Source: Rheinheimera sp. (GTDB lineage: Bacteria > Pseudomonadota > Gammaproteobacteria > Enterobacterales > Alteromonadaceae). From it: 10,000 bases of DNA. The stretch lies in NCBI RefSeq assembly GCF_020217005.1, contig NZ_JAIWOI010000122.1, positions 1 to 10,000 of the forward strand, read 5' to 3'. Below, one piece after another: positions 1 through 7,399 of this stretch (its first letter is position 1; each line of letters opens with the position of its first letter). Below the pieces are notes generated by a model. The model ran no database searches, was not told where the DNA came from, and saw nothing but the letters and a program-made list of their open reading frames with translations. A program made the position numbers and the translations under genes.

Positions 1-176
1 AAAGTGACGATTAACCTGGGTAAAAAGCTTAAGGTTTGTTCGTTGATAGAAGTGGCTGCCTGAAAAATTGACACGACCAGGCCAACAATTAGCGATGGAA
101 TAATGGCCATGGACACTATTAAGATCACCAGCCAAAGGGCATCACTTAAAATATCAACAAAAACCTCTGGACTCAT
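1..176 (-). CDS. fliQ: FliQ, flagellar export gate membrane protein (5' part, cut by window edge)
   Basis: FliQ is a small inner-membrane subunit of the flagellar type III export gate, which it forms with FliP and FliR. The first 58 codons are visible; the family is usually near 89 residues, so about a third is missing past position 1. The visible part has a first hydrophobic helix (about residues 12-39) followed by the family hallmark [16 protein letters not shown] (about residues 41-56). The ATG at 176-174 overlaps the fliP stop in an ATGA junction, and a GGAG lies 7 bases upstream inside the end of fliP, so translation is probably coupled to fliP. No frame damage is seen. The gene is too short in this window to show up as a long open frame, but the motif makes the call secure. 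Confidence 0.95.
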   Translation of the reverse strand, partial: MSPEVFVDILSDALWLVILIVSMAIIPSLIVGLVVSIFQAATSINEQTLSFLPRLIVT

Positions 177-919
177 GTCCCCACTCCATAGCTGGTAGCC
201 AGAGTCCCCATCACCAGCAGCCAGCCATCGACCAGCACAAACATCATCAATTTAAAGGGCAAAGCGATGATCATGGGGGATAACATCATCATACCCATGG
301 CCATCAATATACTGGCGACTACCAAGTCGATGATCAAAAACGGGATAAAGATCATAAAGCCAATCTGGAATGCGGTTTTTAGCTCGCTGGTGACAAAAGC
401 CGGGATCACCACAGTGATAGGTAAGTCAGCCACGTTGTCGACTTTAGGCGTGCCGGCTATTTCGGCAAAAGTTTCCAGATCTTTCATCCGGGTTTGATGC
501 AGCATAAAAGCTTTCATTGGTTTTAACGCTTCATCAAAAGCCTGAATAGACGTCATTTCTTCCGCCAGATAAGGCTGCAGAGCCTTTTGATTCACTTCAT
601 CAAATACAGGCGCCATGATAAAAAATGTCATAAAGACCGTAATACCAATCAACACCTGGTTAGAAGGCGACGACTGTAAACCTATGGCCTGACGTAAAAT
701 GGCTAATACTACAATTATGCGGGTAAAACAGGTCATCATAATGATCATGGCTGGCAGGAAACTCAGCGCTGTCATCACTGCCAACACTTGCAGTGTTACG
801 CTGTAGTCCTGTGAACCATCCGGGTTTGTTGTCACCGATAATGCAGACAAGCCACCGCCCTGCTGAGCCAGCAGATCCGGAGATAAAAACAACAGTACTA
901 ATACAATAAATGGCCACAT
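173..919 (-). CDS. fliP: FliP, flagellar type III export gate pore protein
   Basis: FliP forms the core of the export gate pore with FliQ and FliR in the inner membrane. The product from the ATG at 919 is 248 residues, close to the usual 245. It begins with a signal-peptide-like stretch (residues 1-18, cleavage plausible after A18), as is known for FliP. Hydrophobic segments follow at about 43-62, 86-103, 185-208 and 210-239. Family signatures are visible: [19 protein letters not shown] (62-80), SSPSNQVL (83-90), [12 protein letters not shown] (99-110) and the methionine-rich gate MGMMMLSP (208-215). The frame is open upstream to a TTG at 1015, but that extension lies inside fliO and would bury the signal peptide, so 919 is preferred. 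The start lies one base after the fliO stop, and no strong ribosome binding site is seen, which suggests coupling to fliO. Confidence 0.97.
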   Translation of the reverse strand: MWPFIVLVLLFLSPDLLAQQGGGLSALSVTTNPDGSQDYSVTLQVLAVMTALSFLPAMIIMMTCFTRIIVVLAILRQAIGLQSSPSNQVLIGITVFMTFFIMAPVFDEVNQKALQPYLAEEMTSIQAFDEALKPMKAFMLHQTRMKDLETFAEIAGTPKVDNVADLPITVVIPAFVTSELKTAFQIGFMIFIPFLIIDLVVASILMAMGMMMLSPMIIALPFKLMMFVLVDGWLLVMGTLATSYGVGT

Positions 920-920
920 A

Positions 921-1346
921 TTAAGAGTTCGACTTTTGTTTTTGCAGAAGGGCCTGAAACTGGCTGCGCCAGTCGGCTGCCGTCGGTTCGTCAACCAAAG
1001 GTTGGTCCAATTCAAACAACATATTGATTTGGTTTGCAGTAACGCCTAATACCCGTTGTTTACCCTGAACCTCGACCACTAACAAGCGTTCGCGGGGCCC
1101 AAGCATCACAGAGCTGACTATTTTGATATGGCTGGAGCCGGGCAATTTGATCGCCAGCTTTTTATAAAGCCAGGCTAGTCCAAATAATAAGCCTAACACT
1201 ATAAGCAAAGAGCCAAACACATTCAGAATGTTCATGGTATTCATACCATTACCTTGTGCTGATGGCGCTGCGCTCACCGCTGTCGCCACTGTCTCAGCTA
1301 AAACCAAACCTGGACAAAGTAGGATGAACAAAAACAGTAACCGCAT
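921..1346 (-). CDS. fliO: FliO, flagellar export gate assembly protein
   Basis: FliO is a bitopic membrane protein that helps assemble the FliP/FliR core complex; it is less conserved than its neighbours. The 141-residue product has a signal-like hydrophobic N-terminus (residues 2-17, ending VLA before E18), a short Ala/Ser/Thr-rich segment, one clear membrane helix (about 41-61) followed by the basic anchor YKKLAIK, and a cytoplasmic domain. That domain holds [12 protein letters not shown] and [15 protein letters not shown], a pattern typical of FliO (an arginine-bearing strand pair and a G-VT segment). Two N-terminal hydrophobic stretches are common in the longer FliO forms. The ATG shares one base with the fliN stop (TGATG) and the gene ends one base before fliP. 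Its position between fliN and fliP supports the identification strongly. Confidence 0.94.
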   Translation of the reverse strand: MRLLFLFILLCPGLVLAETVATAVSAAPSAQGNGMNTMNILNVFGSLLIVLGLLFGLAWLYKKLAIKLPGSSHIKIVSSVMLGPRERLLVVEVQGKQRVLGVTANQINMLFELDQPLVDEPTAADWRSQFQALLQKQKSNS

Positions 1347-1735
1347 CAGCGCAGCTTCTTAATACGTTCAATCTGACTAATAACATCTGTCAGACGAATA
1401 CCAAACTTGTCGTTCACAACCACGACTTCACCATGAGCTATTAAAGTACCATTAACCAACACGTCCAGTGGCTCACCAGCCAAACGCTCCAGTTCAACCA
1501 CAGAGCCCTGGTTCAGCTGCAGCAGGTTACGAATACTGATTTTGGCGCGGCCAACTTCCATAGAAATAGTCACTGGTATATCTAAAATCGTATCGAGTTT
1601 ACGCTTTTCATCTACCGTCAGTTGCGCGGGTTCTTCTTTTAATTCGTCCAGTTCAACTGCAGTAGCACCACTATCACCTTCGGCCTCAGCTAAAGCTGCG
1701 GCCCATTCATCCATGGTATCCTGTTCATTCGCCAT
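1346..1735 (-). CDS. fliN: FliN, flagellar motor switch C-ring protein
   Basis: FliN forms the lower part of the cytoplasmic C-ring, works with FliM in rotational switching, and docks FliH and the export ATPase. The 129-residue product has an acidic N-terminal extension (MDEWAAALAEAE, residues 8-19) and a C-terminal SpoA/FliN domain (about 50-125). Visible in that domain are LDIPVTISMEVGRAKISIR (51-69), QGSVVELERLAGEPLDVLVNG (76-96) and the hydrophobic strand GEVVVVNDKFGIRLTDV (102-118). The length is close to the E. coli protein (137). The ATG lies 2 bases after the fliM stop and is preceded by a strong G-rich ribosome binding site (GGGGGGAG near 1742-1749), which overlaps the last codons of fliM. 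A strong site suits the high copy number of FliN relative to FliM; that link is inference. Confidence 0.97.
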   Translation of the reverse strand: MANEQDTMDEWAAALAEAEGDSGATAVELDELKEEPAQLTVDEKRKLDTILDIPVTISMEVGRAKISIRNLLQLNQGSVVELERLAGEPLDVLVNGTLIAHGEVVVVNDKFGIRLTDVISQIERIKKLR

Positions 1736-1737
1736 GA

Positions 1738-2826
1738 TTATCTCCCCCCACGTTCAGATAAGTTTAAATCCGCTTCCAGTTCACTGATATCTGCATCGCT
1801 GTCCAGACGTCGACCGCCTTTAGTGAACACATGCATTTCGGATTTAACGGATTCAGGTCGTTTAATTTTTTCAATAATTTTCAGAGCAATATTGTCACGG
1901 GAACGCCCCATTTTCGCTCTGTACGTTGGTAAATCTTCAATCAGAACCGTAATATGATCCGGCATTTCGATTGGAATTATGTCCCCGGCCTGCAGGTTCA
2001 TTAACTGCTCCAGAGTGATATCCACATCCAGCATTTTTGTGGTCAAGTCCACTTTCACATCCATGATTTCGTCACGCAGAGCTTTACTCCAGCGCAAGTC
2101 GGTGTCTTCTTTATCACTTTGCACACCCGCATCCAACAATTCGCGAATAGGCTCGAGCATGGAGTAAGGCAATGCCACATGGAAGTCCCCACCGCCGCCA
2201 TCAAGCTCAATATGGAACGAACTTATCACCACCACTTCGGTCGGACTGACGATGTTGGCCATAGCCGGGTTCACTTCAGAATCCAGATATTCAAAAGATA
2301 CGTCCATAACCGGAGCCCAGGCTTCTTTGTAATCTTCAAAGATCAGCTTCAGCAGCATCTGAATGATACGACGCTCGGTAGGAGTAAACTCACGACCTTC
2401 AATTTTTGCGTGATAACGACCATCGCCACCAAAGAAGTTGTCTACCAGAATAAAGACCAGACGAGCTTCCATTGTGATAAGGCCAGTGCCTTTTAACGGT
2501 CTGAAGCGCACCATATTTAAACTGGTAGGAACAAAGAGGGTATGCACATATTCGCCAAACTTAATCATCTGCACGCCGTTGATCGACACTTCAGCCGTGC
2601 GGCGCATCATATTAAATAAGCTGATCCGCATATGACGGGCAAACCGCTCATTGACCATTTCGAGCGTGGGCATACGACCACGCACGATACGATCCTGTGA
2701 GGAGAAGTCGTATTCGGTCGCGGATCGGCCACGACCGTCGCCACTTTCTTCGACCTCTTCTTCTTCAACGTCATCGACACCATGCAGTAGCGCATCAATT
2801 TCGTCCTGGGACAATAAATCAGTCAA
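1738..2826 (-). CDS. fliM: FliM, flagellar motor switch protein (TTG start)
   Basis: FliM is the middle C-ring protein that binds phospho-CheY and passes the switching signal to FliG. The product is 362 residues, longer than E. coli FliM (334). The N-terminus carries the CheY-binding peptide LSQDEIDALLHG (residues 5-16), followed by an acidic linker rich in Glu (18-27). The CheC-like middle domain runs from about 45 to 235 and includes the GGDG loop (133-136) used to contact FliG. The C-terminal SpoA domain, about 250-322, contains LDVDITLEQLMNLQAGDIIP (266-285). The start codon is TTG at 2826. The fliL stop lies in the same frame four codons upstream and the next Met is residue 52, so no ATG start could keep the CheY-binding peptide. 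A GAGAG 7 bases upstream supports this start. The 12-base gap after fliL indicates cotranscription. Confidence 0.97.
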   Translation of the reverse strand: MTDLLSQDEIDALLHGVDDVEEEEVEESGDGRGRSATEYDFSSQDRIVRGRMPTLEMVNERFARHMRISLFNMMRRTAEVSINGVQMIKFGEYVHTLFVPTSLNMVRFRPLKGTGLITMEARLVFILVDNFFGGDGRYHAKIEGREFTPTERRIIQMLLKLIFEDYKEAWAPVMDVSFEYLDSEVNPAMANIVSPTEVVVISSFHIELDGGGGDFHVALPYSMLEPIRELLDAGVQSDKEDTDLRWSKALRDEIMDVKVDLTTKMLDVDITLEQLMNLQAGDIIPIEMPDHITVLIEDLPTYRAKMGRSRDNIALKIIEKIKRPESVKSEMHVFTKGGRRLDSDADISELEADLNLSERGGR

Positions 2827-2833
2827 GCTGTTG

Positions 2834-2839
2834 CTCTCT
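2834..2839 (-). promoter_or_regulatory. Ribosome binding site deciding the fliM TTG start
   Basis: The minus strand reads AGAGAG here, 7 bases before the TTG at 2826-2824. It sits inside the 12-base fliL-fliM gap and touches the fliL stop codon. It is the only purine-rich element that can serve fliM. A second TTG (codon 5) lies too far from it (19 bases) to be the better start. Confidence 0.6.
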
Positions 2840-3366
2840 TATTGCATCACGAAACCAGTGAAAAGCACTTCTTCTACTACATCACTGCCGGCAACATCTG
2901 TTAATGCTGCCTTCACTTCTTTTAGTGCTTTTTTCTTTAAATTTTCTTTGCCTTCTACCGTAATCAACTCTTCCGCGTTGCTGGTACTGAAGGTGCGTAG
3001 TAAGGTGCTTTCAATTAAAGGAATATGTACCTTCGCAGTTTCCTCGTTATTGGAACCCCGCACCAACAATTGCACTTTAATCTGCACCAGACGATCTTTG
3101 GATGCGCCAGGCACGTTAAAGATAAAAGGTCTTGGCATACTGACATACAATGCAGAACCTTTGGCTGCAACAGCATTTGGATCCGCAACTACAGCAGTAT
3201 CAGCTGCAGCGGCTTCCGCAGGCTCAGGTTCGGATGAACCTCCTGACATCATCAGCACTACCACTACGGCGATAACGGCTAGCAGCACGACGCCACCTAT
3301 GATGATGATCAGTTTTTTCTTTTTCGCCTGGCCTTCACCAATTTCTAAGTCTTTACCCGCAGCCAT
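2839..3366 (-). CDS. fliL: FliL, flagellar basal body-associated stator protein
   Basis: FliL is a single-pass inner-membrane protein whose periplasmic domain surrounds the stator units and supports torque and surface sensing. The 175-residue product has a short cytoplasmic N-terminus with a basic KKKK (residues 15-18), one membrane helix (about 19-40), and an Ala/Glu/Pro-rich linker (42-70). The periplasmic stomatin-like FliL domain follows: YVSMPRPFIFNV (74-85), RLVQIKVQLLVRG (92-104), HIPLIESTLLRTFS (114-127). It ends in the family hallmark VEEVLFTGFVMQ (164-175). The ATG at 3366 follows AAGGA at a normal distance. Unlike most junctions here, it has 161 bases upstream before fliK, so it may be transcribed partly on its own, although I could not identify a clear promoter. 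Confidence 0.97.
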   Translation of the reverse strand: MAAGKDLEIGEGQAKKKKLIIIIGGVVLLAVIAVVVVLMMSGGSSEPEPAEAAAADTAVVADPNAVAAKGSALYVSMPRPFIFNVPGASKDRLVQIKVQLLVRGSNNEETAKVHIPLIESTLLRTFSTSNAEELITVEGKENLKKKALKEVKAALTDVAGSDVVEEVLFTGFVMQ

Positions 3367-3527
3367 TTTTATTCCTTTTCTACTGTGATGAAGCCGTATT
3401 ATTGACCTTGGCTTTCATCAAAGGCAATCACTAACTGTGCATCTGCCGCTTTTCTGCACGTCCGAGCTGACCACGTTCAGTTTTCGACCGGTATTCAGCC
3501 CTGATAATGAACGTTCTGAGTAAAAAA
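3367..3527 (-). other. fliK-fliL intergenic region, 161 bases, no gene identified
   Basis: This is the longest gap in the window. It contains a 7-base inverted repeat (3473-3479 and 3508-3514, arms acgttca/tgaacgt, 28-base loop). On the minus strand, six T follow the fliK stop but without a preceding GC-rich hairpin, so no factor-independent terminator is called. A 12-codon frame MKAKVNNTASSQ ends just before the fliL ribosome binding site but has no ribosome binding site of its own that I can see. I found no good -24/-12 or -35/-10 pair. Confidence 0.5.
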
Positions 3528-5465
3528 TCAGGCGTAATAATCCACCACCCGATCAGAGTTTTTAGCAGGTATCACAGCGGATTCCATCACATCATCAGCT
3601 ATTTCTAAGGATGAACCCAACCCAGAACCTCCAGCACTACGACGACCACCTTCCTGCCCTGAAGAGGATTGGTTTTGCTGTTGCACTGAGCCCTGGCTCA
3701 ATTCAATACCTTGTTGCTGTAATAACTCTTTTAATTTTGGCATTTGCTGTTCCATCAGGTCTTTGGCATTGCCTTGCTGAACCATGAACTGCACCGACAT
3801 CTGATCTTGCTGCAGACTTATTTTAATTTGCATTGAGCCAAGTTCAGACGGATCCAGGCGGATTTCCGCCGTATGTACTTTATCCTTTACCATCATCAGC
3901 ATTTTTTCTTTTAACTGATTTGATGCCTCAGGCTGGATCAAATTCAGCTTTTGCCCCAACTGGTCCACCTGTTTTTGACTTTGCTCAGACACCAAATCGC
4001 GGCTGGCCACTGAGATAGCAGAACCGGTTTTTTCCAGACTGGATTTGAGCTGGTTACTGAAGCTATTTGTTTCTGTCGTCAGCGGCTGGTTGGTTTTTTG
4101 CTGCTCAATCACCGAAAGTACAGCATCAGCTGAGTTGTGCGAAGAAGATTCACCTGAAGAAGATGATGCACCCTGCTCTCCCTGCATTGCAGTAGTCGCA
4201 CTCTGAATTTGCTTTAATGCTTCTTCAGTGGTGACTTTAGGTTCGGCCACTGCTGCTTTTGCCTGAGAAGCTGGTGCAGCCACTAAAGTTGCTGCGCTTT
4301 GGGCCTGCACTGACGCTTTAGGCTCGGTAAATGAAGGTGCAGGATTTTCTGTATCGGTTGCAGTTTGTTGCTCTGTGTCTTGTTCGCTGGCCATAGCCAC
4401 CACGGACACAGATTTTAATGGGCTATTGATCTGTTCAGTTTGAAGTGGGGTTTTGCTGCTGATTGCAACGCCAACTTCTGCCGCTGGTTCAGCTTGTTTT
4501 TCGCCTTGTGCTGTGTCCAGAGTTTTCAAAGGTTTTTCGATAGCCAACTGATTTTTAACCCGATCTGGGCCTGTATCTTTGTTAATCACTACATCAGGTT
4601 TTGTTGTCAGCTTGTCGGCAGCAGCGGCTGCACCTTCTGCAGACTGCAGCACTTTTTGTTCAACGAGGTTTTGTTTCAACACTGCATCCGTTGGCGGATT
4701 TTTGCCTGTAGCTGCTTTATCAGCAATAGCTTTATCCGTTAGGGTTTTATCTGATTGGCTCACAAGTTTTAAAGCAGCCAGTTCATCTTCTGTCAGATGC
4801 TGCTCTGAATTTTGTTCAGTAAGCAATTTTTCATCAAGCGAAATTGCAGCTTCACTTTGCGTTGTTACTTTAGTTTTGGCTGCAGCAACCTGATCTGTTA
4901 CAGCACCGTCAAGGGCCTTGGTTTTGTCAGTTTGCTGCTTAGCTGTCGCGATGATCTGTGCCAGCTCATCGCTTGGCAGCGGTTCAGCCTTTGACTCAGG
5001 ATCGGCCAATACTGCCGCTTTGTCAGTTTCAGTTTGGCTCAAACGTTCTTGCAGAGTTTTTGCTTTGTCCAGTAATTGCAACCAGTGAGCCTGGTCTGCG
5101 TCGCCTTTTTCGTTCTGCAATTGATCCAGTTCCTGATCCACAGCTTCTGTGCTGGCATCTTCAGCCTGTGCAACCGCAGTTTCGCTTAAGGTCTGCGGCT
5201 TGTCACTTTTTACATCCTGAGCCGAATTTTGCGGCTCAGCAGTTTTATCTTTTTTCGAACCGGCTTGTTCTGAGGCAGTATTCTGCCGCGTTTTCGCTGA
5301 ATGTTTTCCGGCTTTTTCCCCAGCTTTGCCATTGACCTCGGCCGCAAGGGTCGCAGCGAAACTTTGATCGGGCTCTGATGCACTGTCGGCGGCTGGTGCT
5401 GCTAGTGGCTTAGCCGCAGATACAGGCTCAGTACTTAGCATTGTCATGGATAAAAATTCAGTCAT
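3528..5465 (-). CDS. fliK: FliK, flagellar hook-length control protein
   Basis: FliK is a secreted molecular ruler. Its N-terminal part probes hook length during export and its C-terminal domain triggers the FlhB switch from hook to filament substrates. At 645 residues it is much longer than Salmonella FliK (405). Residues about 40-500 are low complexity, rich in Ala, Thr, Lys, Gln, Glu and Ser, with recurring TDKA-type words and no cysteine; the only tryptophan is W128. The C-terminal Flg_hook domain spans about 503-600, with AEIRLDPSELGSMQIKISLQ (533-552) giving the conserved L-P-LG core and a Gln-rich tail (LLQQQGIELSQGSVQQQNQ). The ATG at 5465 follows GGAG with 7-base spacing. The gene stands between two gaps (125 bases upstream, 161 downstream), unlike its tightly packed neighbours. 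Recognition rests on the C-terminal domain and position; the interior is not conserved. Confidence 0.95.
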   Translation of the reverse strand: MTEFLSMTMLSTEPVSAAKPLAAPAADSASEPDQSFAATLAAEVNGKAGEKAGKHSAKTRQNTASEQAGSKKDKTAEPQNSAQDVKSDKPQTLSETAVAQAEDASTEAVDQELDQLQNEKGDADQAHWLQLLDKAKTLQERLSQTETDKAAVLADPESKAEPLPSDELAQIIATAKQQTDKTKALDGAVTDQVAAAKTKVTTQSEAAISLDEKLLTEQNSEQHLTEDELAALKLVSQSDKTLTDKAIADKAATGKNPPTDAVLKQNLVEQKVLQSAEGAAAAADKLTTKPDVVINKDTGPDRVKNQLAIEKPLKTLDTAQGEKQAEPAAEVGVAISSKTPLQTEQINSPLKSVSVVAMASEQDTEQQTATDTENPAPSFTEPKASVQAQSAATLVAAPASQAKAAVAEPKVTTEEALKQIQSATTAMQGEQGASSSSGESSSHNSADAVLSVIEQQKTNQPLTTETNSFSNQLKSSLEKTGSAISVASRDLVSEQSQKQVDQLGQKLNLIQPEASNQLKEKMLMMVKDKVHTAEIRLDPSELGSMQIKISLQQDQMSVQFMVQQGNAKDLMEQQMPKLKELLQQQGIELSQGSVQQQNQSSSGQEGGRRSAGGSGLGSSLEIADDVMESAVIPAKNSDRVVDYYA

Positions 5466-5571
5466 CTATCACTCCGGTCCTGCTGCATGCAGATTATTTT
5501 CTGCTGTTATTCGGATTCGCTCAGGTCAGATCGACAAAACAACACCGAGCAGACGATATAATGAAAAGACA

Positions 5572-5587
5572 TACAAAATACGCGCCA
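5572..5587 (-). promoter_or_regulatory. Possible sigma-54 (-24/-12) promoter for fliK
   Basis: The minus strand reads TGGCGCGTATTTTGTA. Compared with the consensus TGGCACG-N4-TTGCW, the -24 GG is intact, the spacing to the -12 dinucleotide is the required 10 bases, and TTG is kept; the differences are A to G within the -24 block and GT in place of GC at -12. It begins 3 bases after the fliJ stop, and a start near 5561 would give a leader of about 95 bases before fliK. Sigma-54 control of fliK is known in Pseudomonas aeruginosa. No enhancer site was identified, and one mismatch falls in the important -12 GC, so this is a candidate only. Confidence 0.45.
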
Positions 5588-5590
5588 AAC

Positions 5591-6031
5591 TTAACTAACT
5601 CTGCGGAAAAACTGTTGAGTGGCAATTTCATCCAGCATTTTTTGTTCCTGTTTGTCAGCTTTACGCTGTAATTCAGCTAATTCCCGTTCAATCAGTATTT
5701 CCATCGCTTTACGCTTTTTTTGCATCGCAAGTAGTTGCAGCAAACGCTGGTCAGCGCTGGCCTTGGCTTGCTGCACATACTGTTGCTGTGCCGTTAAGGC
5801 CGCGTCCAGCTTGCCAATAAAATTCAGATACTGATTAAACTGTCGACTTTCCATACCTTGCTGACCACGATTTTGGGTTTGTTGAACGTATTCAATCCTG
5901 TAGTCCGCCAATCCCTGATACTTTTGTTGCATCGACTGATAGTTCTGCAGTGCAGCCCGGTACTGCGCCTGCATTTTGTCTTCTTTTTCCTGCTGTACTT
6001 TAACCAGCAATTGAAGTTGTGCCAGTGCCAT
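5591..6031 (-). CDS. fliJ: FliJ, flagellar export ATPase stalk and chaperone-escort protein
   Basis: FliJ is a small coiled-coil protein that sits in the centre of the FliI hexamer, similar to the gamma subunit of F1 ATPase, contacts FlhA and recycles export chaperones. The 146-residue product matches the usual 147. It is almost wholly predicted helix: heptad-like, rich in Gln, Lys, Ala, Leu and Glu, with two long amphipathic stretches (about 3-55 and 68-138) joined by a short turn near NRGQQG (54-59). No membrane segment or cysteine is seen. The sequence is weakly conserved in this family, so the call depends on length, coiled-coil character and position directly after fliI (3-base gap). The ribosome binding site is a modest GGGA 9 bases upstream of the ATG, within the end of fliI. 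Confidence 0.93.
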   Translation of the reverse strand: MALAQLQLLVKVQQEKEDKMQAQYRAALQNYQSMQQKYQGLADYRIEYVQQTQNRGQQGMESRQFNQYLNFIGKLDAALTAQQQYVQQAKASADQRLLQLLAMQKKRKAMEILIERELAELQRKADKQEQKMLDEIATQQFFRRVS

Positions 6032-6034
6032 AAC

Positions 6035-7372
6035 TTATCGTCCCAAATGAGCAGGTAACAATTTATCCAGTTGCGCCAAACTTTCGTCATAAGGCACAAC
6101 CTCTTTCATTTCCTGCTGTAAAAAACCACGGATTTTTGGCATCAGTGTGACGGCTGAATCCAGTTGCGGATCAGCGCCTTTGACATAAGCACCGATAGAA
6201 ATTAAATCTTTGCTTTGCTGATAAGAGGCATACAGTTGTTTCACCGCTCTGGCCAGTTTTTGATGTTCCATACTGGTCACAGCAGGCATGACCCGACTAA
6301 TAGATTTTTCAATATCTATAGCCGGAAAATGACCGCTATCCGCAAGCTGACGGGACAAAACAATGTGGCCATCTAAAATAGCGCGTGAGGCATCAGCAAT
6401 AGGATCCTGTAAATCATCGCCTTCGGACAACACGGTATAAAAGGCCGTAATAGAACCCTGACCTGCAGCTCCGTTTCCTGCCCGTTCAACCAGCGCCGGT
6501 AATTTGGCAAAAACCGAAGGGGGATAACCTTTAGTCGCAGGAGGTTCACCTACGGCTAAAGCGATCTCCCGTTGCGCCTGAGCGTAACGGGTGATTGAAT
6601 CCAGCAGCAATAGTACATCCAGGCCTTGCTCGCGGAAGTATTCCGCCACTTGCACTGCTGTCTCACAACCTTTTAACCGCATCAGCGGTGACACATCAGC
6701 CGGAGCAGCGACGACCACTGAACGTTTACGGCCCTCTTCACCGAGAATTTCATCAATAAACTCTTTCACCTCACGACCCCGCTCCCCCACCAGGCCGACC
6801 ACTATGACATCTGCCGCCGTACCGCGGGTCATCATACCCAAGAGCACAGACTTACCGACACCAGAGCCGGCAAACAACCCCATCCGCTGGCCTTTGCCAA
6901 CCGTAATGATGCTGTTAATAGCCCGAACTCCTACATCCAGCGGCGCGTGAATAGGCTGACGTTGTAATGGGTTAATCGGAGGTTTTTTTGCACCGCCAAA
7001 TTCCTGACTTAAAATAGGGCCTTTGCCATCCAGAGGTTTACCTGCACCGTCAATAACCCGCCCCAGCAATGCCATAGTCAAAGGTACGCCTTTAAAGTCA
7101 CTCAGGGGCGTCACTTTGGCACCAGGCACTACACCTGAAACATCGTCTTTGGGCATCAGGAAAATGCGGTCATTAGCAAATCCCACCACCTCAGCGAACA
7201 GCTGGCCGGATGAAGTTTCAACATGGCAGGTTTGGCCAATAGCGGCAGTACAGCCCGTGGCCTCCAGTGTCAGTCCAACAACCCGGACCAAACGTCCGGC
7301 CAGATTAGGTCTGCTCTTCTGAATATGTTGCAGTTGCTGTTTTAAATTGGCGACTAATTGCGATGACGACAT
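6035..7372 (-). CDS. fliI: FliI, flagellum-specific export ATPase
   Basis: FliI is the hexameric ATPase of the flagellar type III export apparatus; it hydrolyses ATP at the cytoplasmic face to unfold and load export substrates, with FliH and FliJ as partners. The product is 445 residues (Salmonella 456). The N-terminal beta-barrel domain covers about 20-95. The nucleotide-binding domain contains the Walker A motif GSGVGKS (169-175), the catalytic-glutamate motif GERGREV (196-202, Glu197) and the Walker B strand [16 protein letters not shown] (254-269, Asp258). [23 protein letters not shown] (277-299) is characteristic of the FliI/type III ATPases rather than F1 beta. All key residues are present, so it should be active. 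The ATG at 7372 lies 27 bases after fliH; the nearest GGGAG is about 15 bases upstream, a long spacing, so initiation may be modest or partly coupled. Confidence 0.98.
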   Translation of the reverse strand: MSSSQLVANLKQQLQHIQKSRPNLAGRLVRVVGLTLEATGCTAAIGQTCHVETSSGQLFAEVVGFANDRIFLMPKDDVSGVVPGAKVTPLSDFKGVPLTMALLGRVIDGAGKPLDGKGPILSQEFGGAKKPPINPLQRQPIHAPLDVGVRAINSIITVGKGQRMGLFAGSGVGKSVLLGMMTRGTAADVIVVGLVGERGREVKEFIDEILGEEGRKRSVVVAAPADVSPLMRLKGCETAVQVAEYFREQGLDVLLLLDSITRYAQAQREIALAVGEPPATKGYPPSVFAKLPALVERAGNGAAGQGSITAFYTVLSEGDDLQDPIADASRAILDGHIVLSRQLADSGHFPAIDIEKSISRVMPAVTSMEHQKLARAVKQLYASYQQSKDLISIGAYVKGADPQLDSAVTLMPKIRGFLQQEMKEVVPYDESLAQLDKLLPAHLGR

Positions 7373-7399
7373 GCTGTATTTGTCTGCTCCCGATTTGGA

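Noticed and set aside
920..1015. N-terminal extension of FliP to a TTG at 1015
   Set aside because: The extension lies within the fliO coding sequence in another frame and would bury the signal peptide of FliP; the ATG at 919 gives the normal length.
2651..3388. Long plus-strand open frame (245 codons) opposite fliM and fliL
   Set aside because: The product is Ser/Thr-rich low-complexity sequence mirroring the acidic and Ala-rich codons of the real genes. It has no recognisable domain and crosses two well-identified genes.
3380..3450. Possible -35/-10 or sigma-54 promoter before fliL
   Set aside because: Candidate hexamers (TTGATG, TAATAC) have wrong spacing, and the GG-N10-GT matches in the gap lack the rest of the -24/-12 consensus.
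3519..3530. T-run after the fliK stop as a terminator
   Set aside because: No GC-rich hairpin precedes the run of six T, and fliL-fliQ continue in the same direction.
4440..5335. Several plus-strand open frames opposite fliK
   Set aside because: They are Cys/Phe/Ser-rich shadows of the low-complexity fliK codons, without recognised motifs or coherent arrangement.
5483..5492. Palindrome CTGCATGCAG in the fliK leader
   Set aside because: A ten-base perfect palindrome can arise by chance; there is no second copy nearby and no match to an operator I recognise.
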